Source: Massilia sp. TS11
Lineage (GTDB): Bacteria; Pseudomonadota; Gammaproteobacteria; Burkholderiales; Burkholderiaceae_D
Assembly (NCBI RefSeq): GCF_022012445.1
Contig: NZ_JAKLTS010000001.1
Location: 248,001-312,000, forward strand
Length of the DNA: 64,000 bases
Direction: 5' to 3'
Below are positions 1-10,100 of this stretch, one piece after another (positions within the stretch are counted from its first letter, which is position 1; every line of letters starts with the position of its first letter). The notes beneath the pieces were generated by a model. It was not told where the DNA came from. It ran no database searches and worked only from the letters and a program-made list of their open reading frames with translations. Position numbers and translations under genes: made by a program.

Positions 1-137
1 TGCCCGCGGTCATAGGTTTCGCGCGTCAGGGTCTGCCAGCGCCCGTCGCGCCGGCGGTAGTCAAACGTGGTCTTTTGCAGCAGGAACCAGTCGTTGGACA
101 GGGTCTGGACCTGGTGGATGCGCAGATGGGGATGCAT
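1..137 (-). CDS. nudK: Nudix hydrolase, NudK-like (partial, 5' part only)
   Basis: Only the first 45 or so codons are inside the window; the gene runs off the left edge. The visible N-terminus (MHPHLRIHQVQTLSNDW, then a TFDYRRRDG stretch and RETYDRG) matches the start of NudK/ADP-ribose pyrophosphatase-type Nudix proteins, where a strand pair and the conserved E-x-YDRG precede the Nudix box. The Nudix box itself is not visible, so substrate (GDP-mannose or another sugar nucleotide) cannot be read. It is divergent from the DeoR-type regulator with a 76-nt gap, which could hold a shared control region. Confidence 0.7.
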   Translation of the reverse strand, partial: MHPHLRIHQVQTLSNDWFLLQKTTFDYRRRDGRWQTLTRETYDRG

Positions 138-213
138 GTTTGTGCCCGGTTGTTTGCTTAAATTCAAAATAACGTGCAAAATCATGCAAGGTCAAGAACT
201 TTCGTGTACAGCC

Positions 214-969
214 ATGCTCACCACCCAGCGCAAACAATTTCTGCTCGATACGCTCCACCGTGAGGGCCGCCTGCTGGCCTCGCCGATTGCCGCCCAGCTT
301 GGCGTGTCGGAAGACACGATCCGGCGCGACCTGCGCGAACTGGCGCGCGAGGGCAAGCTGCAGCGCGTGCATGGCGGCGCCTTGCCGGCCTCGCCGGCGA
401 TGGGCGACTTTGCCGCGCGCAGCCAGATCGCACCCGATGACAAGGCTGCCATCGGCCGTCTCGCGGCCCAGCTCGTGCAGCCGGGCCAGGTGGTGTTTGT
501 CGATGGCGGCACCACGGCGGTCCAGCTGGCGCGCCAGCTGGCGCCGGACCTGCATGCCACCATCGTCACCCACAGCCCGTCGGTGGCCCTGGCATTGGTT
601 GAGCACCCGAGCGTCGAGGTGCTGATGCTGGGCGGGCGTCTGTTCAAGCATTCGGTGGTCGGCGTCGGCGCGGCCACGCTGGCGGCCATCGCCCAGGTGC
701 GCGCCGACCTCTACTTCATGGGCGTGTGCAGTGTCCATCCGGAGGCCGGCCTGTCGACCGGCGACCACGAGGAGGCGGCCGTCAAGCGCGCACTCTGCCA
801 TCAGGCGGCCGAGACGATCGTGCTGGCCTCGCCCGAAAAACTGGCCACGGCCTCGCCCTACCAGGTCGTCGGTCTGGACGAGGTCGACGCCATCGTCACC
901 GTCGCCAGCGCCGATGCGGCCGTGCTGGCCCCTTTGCGCGCGCGCGGCCTGTCCATACACCTGGCATAG
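214..969 (+). CDS. DeoR/GlpR family transcriptional regulator
   Basis: A 251-residue protein of the normal DeoR-family length. Residues 1-57 form the winged helix-turn-helix (LGVSEDTIRRDLREL is the family recognition helix). The rest is the sugar-phosphate sensor domain, with the typical FVDGGTT and GGxxF.HSVVG segments and a basic residue followed by late VASPEKL. These regulators usually repress sugar or nucleoside catabolic operons and are released by a phosphorylated sugar. I chose the ATG at 214 because it gives the family N-terminus; an upstream in-frame start at 67 would add 49 residues unlike the family and run into the divergent gene. The target genes are not obvious from the neighbours. 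Confidence 0.85.
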   Translation: MLTTQRKQFLLDTLHREGRLLASPIAAQLGVSEDTIRRDLRELAREGKLQRVHGGALPASPAMGDFAARSQIAPDDKAAIGRLAAQLVQPGQVVFVDGGTTAVQLARQLAPDLHATIVTHSPSVALALVEHPSVEVLMLGGRLFKHSVVGVGAATLAAIAQVRADLYFMGVCSVHPEAGLSTGDHEEAAVKRALCHQAAETIVLASPEKLATASPYQVVGLDEVDAIVTVASADAAVLAPLRARGLSIHLA

Positions 970-1001
970 TTAAGAAACTTTTCAGTTGCCCTTCCGCAAA
1001 T

Positions 1002-1018
1002 ATGACGGACAATGTCAT
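1002..1018 (+). promoter_or_regulatory. Candidate promoter/operator upstream of the giant exoprotein gene
   Basis: An ATGAC-N7-GTCAT inverted repeat flanks a possible -10 (GACAAT, 1008-1013), with TTGCCC at 986-991 as a possible -35 (16-bp spacing). It lies about 160 nt before the exoprotein ATG. Both hexamers are weak, so this is only a candidate. The rest of the 970-1176 gap shows nothing recognisable. Confidence 0.25.
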
Positions 1019-1176
1019 CTGGGAACCCATGATCGGGCACAAATTGTCAGTCTGAACGCAAGCGCCAGAGGGAAGTGCCACTCGGCATCAATCTTGCAGC
1101 GACATCTGTGACCCGTGTCCAGACTCCACCGGCCTCGAGAACGCCGGGGAGCCAAGCCGCTTGAGCGAGAAGAACC

Positions 1177-4100
1177 ATGACTGTCCGTTCGCACCCGGAA
1201 TCCGTGCGCGCGCCGCGTTGGCCGCGCCTTGTGCTGTCCACCCTGTTACTGAGCAGCTTTGTCGCGGCCGTGGCCGCGCCCTCCCAGCCGACCGTGGTCG
1301 CCGGGCAGGCCAGCTTCAATCAGCAGGGCAATGTGTTCACGATCACGAACACGCCGAACACCATCATCAACTGGCAGAGCTTCTCGGTGCGACCGGGCGA
1401 AGTCACGCGTTTCCTGCAGGAGAGCGCCAGTTCCGCCGTGCTGAACCGCATCCTCGGCCAGGACCCCTCGCAGATCCTCGGCGCGCTCGAATCCAATGGC
1501 AAGGTCGTGCTGATCAACCCGAACGGCATCCTGTTCGGCCAGGGCGCGCGCGTCGATGTGAATGGCCTGGTGGCCTCGAGTCTGCAACTGAGCAATCAGG
1601 ACTTCCTCGCGGGGAAGCTTAACTTCAGCGCCGGCACCGTGGCCGGCAAGGTGCGCAATGAGGGCGCCATCATCACGCCGACCGGCGGCAGCGTCTTCCT
1701 GATCGCCCCCACGGTCGAGAACAATGGCCTGATCCAGTCGCCCAAGGGCGAGGTGGTGCTGGCCGCCGGGCATAGCGTCAAGCTCGTCGATTCCTCCCAG
1801 CCCGATATGCAGGTCGTGGTGTCGGCCCCGGCCGACAAGGCCCTGAACCTGGGCCAGGTGGTGGCCGCGGCCGGGCGCGTCGGCATTTTCGGTGCCCTGG
1901 TTGAACAGCGTGGCGCCATCAATGCCGACAGCGCCGTGGTCGGCGAGAACGGCCGCATTCTGCTCAAGGCCTCGCGCAGCACGCTCGTCGCCGATGACGC
2001 GCGCCTGAGCGCGACCGGGGCCGGGCAGGGCGGCAGTATTCAGGTTCTGGGCGAGCAGGTCAGCCTGCGCGATCAGGCCACGGTCGACGTTTCGGGCGCG
2101 GCCGGTGGCGGCAGCATCCTCGTCGGTGGCGACTTCCAGGGCGCCAACAGCGCCGTGGCCAATGCCAGCCAGACCGAGCTCGCCAGCGGCGTGCGTCTGC
2201 TGGCCAATGGCGGCAGCAGCGGCGATGGCGGCAAGGTCATCGTCTGGGCCAATGACAGCACGCGCGCGGCGGGTCGCATCGAAGCGCGCGCGGGCAGCGC
2301 CGGCGGCAATGGCGGCCTGATCGAAACCTCGGGCAAGAATCTGCTCGACATCAGCGGCCTGCGCATCGACGCCTCGGCGGCACGCGGCGCGGCCGGCACC
2401 TGGCTGCTCGACCCGACCGACATCACCATCGTGCATGGCACGGGCGGCGGCAGCCTCAGCAGCGGCAGCTTCGCGCCGACCAGCAATAACTCGATCAGCG
2501 ACACGACCATCAATAGCGCCCTGGCCGGCGGCAGCAATGTCACGATCTCGACCTCGGGCGGAAGCGGCGGCAGCGGCATCATCAAGCTCAATGGCACGAG
2601 CGATGCCGGCGGCGCCGTTGCCATCAGCAATAGCAATGGCGCCCACACGCTGAACCTGAACAGCACCACGATCGACATGCGCAGCGGGTCCAGCATCACC
2701 GGCAGCGGCCTGACCCTGAACCTGAATGCCAGCAGCAATATCACGGCCGACAATGTGACCCTCGGCGGCGCGATCAGCACCGGCAGCAATATGACGGTTA
2801 ACAATGGCCTCACGCTCGACAACGGCGCCACGCTGGCCATCGGCAACCGCAACCTCTACTTCTCTGGCAATAACACCCAGACCGTGGGCAGCAATGGCAG
2901 CGCCACGGTGAGCCTGACCGGCGGCACCGTTTATCTGAACGGCAGCACGGGCCAGATCGTCAACTTCGGCAGCGGCCTGACCCTCAGCGGCTACGGCAGC
3001 CTGAACGTCTACCAGACGCTCAACAACGCCGGCAATATCGTCGCCAACACGGCCGGCCAGACCCTGAATATCTATCCGGGCAACCTGAGCAATACGGGCC
3101 GGCTGGAAGCAACGGCCGGTACGCTGACGATCAACAGCGGCACGCTCGCCAATGCCAACGGCACCCTGGCCGTAGCCAGCGGCGCCACGCTGAACGTCTA
3201 TCCGAACCTGAGTCTGGCGAGTCTGGGCACGGTGGCGCATACGGCCGGCAGCTTCAATCTGTACGGCACCTTCGACGCCAGCGGCAGTACCTCGTCGAAC
3301 GCGCTCGACATCGGCAGCGGCGGCCCGTTCGGCAGCGCCGGTCTGACGAACCTGTACGGCACCATCTCGGGCGGCTATCTGAGCAGCAGCGATGGCCGCG
3401 CCCTGAGTGGCTCGCCCAAGCTCAATGGCGTGACCATCAGCGGCACCCTGAACCAGGGCGCGAACCTGAGTATCTACGGCGGCCTGGGCCTGGCTGCCGG
3501 CGCCAATCTGAACGTCGGCGGTTATTCGCTGTACATGAACGACAGCGGCAATGTCGGCCTTGGCGGCACGCCGGCCTCGACGATCACCCTGGCCGGTGGC
3601 TCGCTGTACGCGGGCGCGAGCGCCAATAATCAGACGCTCAACATCGGCGCAGGTGTTACGGTGACGGGCTATGGCAGCATGTACACGAGCTATAACACGG
3701 GCAGCGTGGTCAACAATGCCGGCGTGTTCCGCAGTAATGGCGGCTCGCTCAATATCTACACGAACACCTTCAATAACAGCGGTACGCTGCACGCGCAGAA
3801 TGGCACCCTGTATCTGGACCCGACCACGCTGAACAACACCGGCAATCTGCAGGTCAGCAGCGGCGCGACTCTGAATCTGGCCAGCGACATGACGGTGGCC
3901 CAGCTGGGCAATATCGTCCATGCCAACGGCAGCCTCAACTACTCGGGCAAGCTCGACAACCGCAGCAGCAATAGCGCCAATGCCGCGCTGAACCTTGGCC
4001 CCGGCGGCGTGTTCGGCAGCGCCGGCCTGACCAGCCTGACCGGCACGATCTGGGGCGGCTATGTCAGCAGCAGCAATGGCCAGACCTTCAGCGGCAGCGC

Positions 4101-7100
4101 CAGCTTCGATGGCGTGACCCTGACCGGCACCCTGAACGCAGGCGGCAACTGGAGCATCTACAATGGCCTGGGCCTGGACAGCAATGCGGTCCTCAACCTC
4201 AATGGCTACGGGCTCTACATCAACGGCGCGGGCACCCAGAATGTCACGGCCGGCAGCGGCGCCACCATCAATCTCGGCGGCGGCTCACTGTATGCCGGTA
4301 GCGGCGCCACCCAGACCCTGAACCTGCCCGCCAACCTGACGATTCAGGGCAATGGCAGCATTTTCCAGAGCTATACGAGCACCGTGAACAGTGCCGCCAC
4401 GATCAAGTCGAACAATGGCGGCAGCCTGTCGATCTACCCGAGCACTTTCAACAACAGCGGTCTGCTGTGGGCCAGCAATGGCTCGCTCAACATCAACACG
4501 AGCAGCTTCAGCAACACCGGCGAGCTGCGCGCCGACAGCGCCAACAGCACGATCAATCTGTATCCGGACATGCTGGCCAGCGCGCTCGGGACGATCACGC
4601 ACACGGCCGGCAGCTTCAATCTGCGTGGCGTGCTGAGCAATGATGTCGGCACCCTGGCCGGCCCGCTCGACCTGGGCGCCAGCGGCCCCTTCGGCACGGC
4701 CGGACTCACCAATCTGTACGGCAGCATCCAGGGCGGCTATATCAGCGCCAGCGGCGGCCAGGTGGTCGGCGGCAGCGGCACGCTGAAGAATCTGAGCATC
4801 GTCGGCGACATGGGCGTCGGCGGCAATATGAGCGTGATCGGCAACCTGAACCTGATCGGCAATAGCAAGCTCAGCCTCAATGGCAATGGTCTGTATTTCA
4901 GCGACAGCATCAGCCAGAGTCTGCTGACGACGGGCAGCGGCACGGTCGATCTGGGCGGCGGTAACCTGTATGCCTACCAGAGCATTGGCAGCCAGAGCCT
5001 GACGATCGGCCCGAACGTGACGGTGCAGGGCTATGGCGGCGTGTACACGGGCTACAACGGCAACACCATCATCAACCAGGGCACGATCCTGGCGAACGCC
5101 GCCAGCCGCACGCTCAACATCAATCCGACCACCCTGGTCAACAACGGCGTGCTGCGCGTCTCGGCCGGCACCATGTACGTCAACCCGAGCAACTGGAGCA
5201 GCAGCGGCGGCAGCCTGAGCGTGCAGGGCAGTGGGGTGCTGTACTTCTATCCGAATGCGACGGTGGCTGGCCTGGGCGCCATCGACCACGCCTCGGGTGC
5301 GCTGCACATCATGGGCACGCTGACGAATAATGCGAGCAGCGCCGGCAGCCCGCTTGACCTCGGCGCAGGCGGCCCCTTCGGTACGGCCGGTCTGACCCAG
5401 TTGCACGGCAAGATAGTCGGCGGCTATGTGACCAGCACCGGCGGCATCGCCATCAATGGCGGCACCTTTGAGGGCGTCGGCATGAGCGGCAATCTGAGCG
5501 CCAGCGGCAACCTCTACATCAATGGCGACCTGAACCTCGCGAATGGCACGCTGCTCGACCTCGCGGGCAACAGCCTCTACCTGAATCAGGGCGCGACCCA
5601 GACCATCAGCACCGGCGGCAGCGCCACCATCCGCCTTGGCGGCGCCAGCCTGTATGCGTATGTGAGCGGCCAGACCGTCAACCTCGGCAGCGGCCTGACG
5701 GTCGAGGGCAATGGCACGATCGGCTATTACTCCGGCAATACCACGCTGAACAATGCAGCGACGATTCGCAACAACGTCGCCAATGGCTACCTGACCGTGT
5801 ATGCCAACACGCTCAACAACACCGGCACGATCGACGCCAGCGCCGGTACGCTGACCCTGAATCCGAGCACGCTCAACAACACCGGCAGCGGCGTGCTGCG
5901 CGTCGGCAGCGGCGCCACCCTGACCCTGCAGACCAATGCCACCGTGGCCCAGCTCGGCACGATCCAGCACGCGGCCGGTACCCTGAACTTCACCGGCACG
6001 CTCGACAATGCAGCCAGCACCAGCGCCCAGCCGCTCGACATCGGCAGCGGCGGCGTGTTTGGCACGGCTGGTCTCGACAATCTGAATGGCACCCTGCTGG
6101 GCGGCTACCTGACCAGCACCGGCGGCAAGGCCCTGTCGGCCACGCGCCTGGACGGCGTCGGCATCGTCGGCAATGTCAGCAGCAGCAACTACCTGATCGC
6201 CAAAAACGGCCTGAACCTCGTGGGCGGCGCCACCCTGAACATGGCTGGCAACACGCTCTACATCGACGGCAGCGGCACCCAGTCGATCAGCGGCAGCGGT
6301 ACGATCAATCTTGGCACCGGCTCGCTGCTGGCCGGCTACAACGGCAGCCAGACGCTGAGCATCGGCAGCGGCATCACGGTGCAGGGCTCGGGCACGATCG
6401 GCAATTATTCCACCTCGACGATTAACAATGCCGGCACCATCATCGCCAACAACACCAGCGGCTACACGCTGACGATCAATCCGGGCAGCTTCAATAACAG
6501 CGGCACGGTGCGCGCGGCCGCCGGCAGTCTGAACCTGAACCCGGGCAGCTGGACCAATACCGGCCAGCTCGTCGTCGATAGCGGCGCCAATCTGTACGAC
6601 TACGTGTCGGGCACGCCGGCCAGCATCGGCCCGCTGAGCAACAACGGCAATTTCTACTACTACGGCACGCTCGACAATAGCGGCTCGAGCCTGGCCAGCC
6701 CGCTCAATCTGGGTCCGGGCGGCCCGTTTGGCGCGAATGGCCTGGCCGGCATGAGCCTGTCTTACGGCCGCATCAATGGCGGCTATGTCACGGGCGGGCA
6801 GGGCTATACGCTGAACACCGGCGTGTTCAATGGCGTGACCGTGGTCGGCAGCCTGAACACGACCGGCTCCTACTACATCTACGGCGGCCTCAACCTCGCA
6901 GACGGGGCCGTGCTGAATCTGAACAACGGCTACATGTACTTCATGGACACCGGCACCCAGACCATCAGCACGCCGGGCAGCGCCACCTTCAACCTCAGCA
7001 GCGGCTATCTGAACGCCAACGGCAATGGCTATAGCAATGTGGCCCTGAATATCGGCAGCGGCATGACGATCCAGGGCTCGGGCGGCATCTCGAATTACTA

Positions 7101-10100
7101 CTCGGCCACGATCAATAATGCCGGCACCATCGCCACCAATGGCAGCGGCAGCCTGTCGGTCAGCGCCAGTACTCTGACCAACACGGGCACCCTGCGCGCC
7201 AATGGCGGTTACCTGAGCGTGGGCGGCCTGTCCACCAATGCCGGCCTGATCGACGTCGCCAGCGGCAGCCAGTTCTACAGCTCGAGCGCACTGAACAATA
7301 CCGGCACGATCAGCGGCAGCGGCACCTTGTCGATGAACGGCGGCTACGCCACCTTGACCAATAACGGCAACATCAACCCGGGCGGCGTCGGCGGCACCGG
7401 CACGCTGGCGCTGACGGGCGCCTTCGTCAACACCAGCAGCGGCGTGCTCAACATGGACGTCGGCCTGGCCGCGGCGGCCGACAAGCTGCAGATCTCGGGC
7501 GCGGCCACCCTGGGCGGCACGCTCAATCTGCAGACGGCCGGCGGCTATGTGCCGACCAATAACGACAGCTATACCCTGCTCAGCTATGCGGGGACGCCGA
7601 GCGGCAGTTTTGCCACCGTCAGCGCCAGCGCCTTTAGTGGCGGGGCGATCGACACCAGCAGCAGCGGCCTGTTCAAGTTCAAAATGCCGAGCGGCAGTGT
7701 GACCAATACCTGGGCCAGCGGCGTCAGTGGCGCCTGGGACGATCCGAGCAAGTGGAGTCTCGGCCACGTGCCGACCAATGCCGAAGACGTGCAGGTGCCT
7801 GACTATGCGAGCCAGTTCACGATCACGATTTCGACCCCGGGCCAGGCTGCGCGCAGTCTGGTCTTCCTCGGCAATGACCACCTGGCTCTGACAGGCGGCT
7901 CGCTGACCCTGAGCCACGGTTCGAGCCTGAACGCGGGCTACCTCGACCTGTCCGGCAGCGGCCTGTTCAATGCCAATGGCAGCCTCAGCCTGCTGGCCCT
8001 GTCGCTGGCCGGCACCAGCAGCCTCCATATCGGCAGCGGCCAGACCCTGAGCGTGGCCGACCTGAACCTGGCCGGCGGCAGCATCGGCGGCGCCGGCAGC
8101 GTGGTCGTCAGCAACAGCTTCAGCCGTACGGCCGGCAGCATCGGCAACCAGATCGCCGCGCTCTCGATCACCCAGGCCAGCGGCACCCTGGCCCCGGGCG
8201 CGCTCAGCTTCACCGGCCCGCTGACCCTGGTGGCGAACAGCGGCAATATCGACATCGGCGCCAATATCAGCGTCTCCAACGCCGTGCTGAACGCGGCGGC
8301 CGGGGCGATCCGCAACACCGGCGGCAGCGTCAGCGCCAATACCCTGCGCGCCGATGCCAGCGCCGGCATCAGCATGAACACCAGCGTGGCGGCGCTGCAG
8401 GCCCAGAACACCGGCGCCGGCAATATCAGCATCAGCAACACCGCCAGCAGCCTGACCGTGCAGGACCTGGCCTCGGGCGGCTATGGCGTGCGCGTGGTCG
8501 GCGGCGCCGGCACCGTCAATCTGAGCAATAGCGGTAGCCTGTCCCTGGCTGCGCCGATCAGCACGAGCAATGGCGACATCAGCCTGAGCGCCAATGGCAT
8601 CAGCCTCGGCAGCGCCGTGGCCGCGCCCGCGCATGCGGTCAATCTGCAGTCGGGCGCGGCCATCGGCGGCAGCGGCCTGATCGCCGGCGCCAGCCTGAGC
8701 GCCAGTGCCGCGGCCGGCATCAGCCTGAGCACGGCCGTCGGCCTGCTCGACGCCAGCAATACGGGCACCAGCAGCAGCACCAGCATCACCAATAGCGGCA
8801 CGCTGACGGTCCACAATGTCAGCCAGCCCGGCAATGGCGCGATCACGATCGACAACACCGGCGCCACCACGATCAGCGGCAGCGTCAGCAGTGTCAACGG
8901 TCCGATCACGGTCACCGCGCACAGCCCCTTGACGGTGAACGGCAGCGTCACCTCGACCAGCGGCAATATCACGCTCGAGGCCGGCAGCAGCGGCCAGAAT
9001 ACGGATGTGCTCAGCGTCGGCAGCACGGCCACCATCGACAGCGGCGGCAGCGTCACCCTCAAGGCGGGGGCCGCCATCAATGTGGCCAGTGGCGCGCAGG
9101 TGAAGGCCGGCGCGACCCTGCTGGCCAATCAGAATGGCGGCAGCCTGCCGAGCCTGGCGACGTGCATCAGCGCGCCCAGCACCAGCGGCTGCGACCAGGT
9201 GCTGCCGAGCCTGGCAACCTGTATCAGCAGCCCGACCACGGCCGGCTGCACCGTCGTGCTGCCCACGCTGGCCACCTGCATCAGCGCGCCCAGCACCAAT
9301 GGCTGTCAGGTGGTGCTGCCCTCGCTGGCCACCTGTACCGCCAGCCCGAGCACGGCCGGTTGCTCGGCCGTGCTGCCTTCGCTGGCGACCTGTACCGCCC
9401 ATCCGGACACGGCCGGCTGCTCGGCGGTACTGCCCTCGATGAGCACCTGTATCGCCAATCCGAATCTGGAAGGCTGCAGCAGCATCCTGCCTTCGCTCAG
9501 CAGCTGCATCAGCAGCCCGGGTCAGACCGGCTGTAGCGCCGTGCTGCCCTCGCTGGCCAGCTGCGCCCAAGCGCCCAACCAGACCGGCTGCAGCGTGGTG
9601 CTGCCCAGTCTGGAGCAGTGCCTCGAGGCCCCGGCGCGCACCGGCTGCGGTGCAGTCCTGCCCGCCTTGTCGACCTGCGTCAGCGCGCCGGCCACGGCCG
9701 GCTGCAGCGTGGTCCTGCCCAGCCTGTCGACCTGTATCGCCAATCCGGGCGAGGCGGGCTGCAGTGTAGTGCTGCCGAGCCTGAACACCTGTATCGCCAA
9801 TCCGAGCGCCGCCGGTTGCAGCGTGGTGCTGCCTTCGCTTAACACCTGCCTGCAGAGCCCGTCGACGGCCGGCTGTAGCGTGGTGCTGCCGAGCATCGCC
9901 ACCTGCGTCGCCAATCCGGCCACGGTCGGCTGCAATCTCGTCCTGCCGAGCCTGGCAACCTGCCTGAAGACGCCGGCCACGCCCGGCTGCAGCGTGGTGC
10001 TGCCGAGCCTGAGCACCTGTATCGCCCAGCCCAGCACCACCGGCTGCCAGCACGTGCTGCCCTCGATGACGGCGTGTATCGCCAATCCGTCCACCAATGG

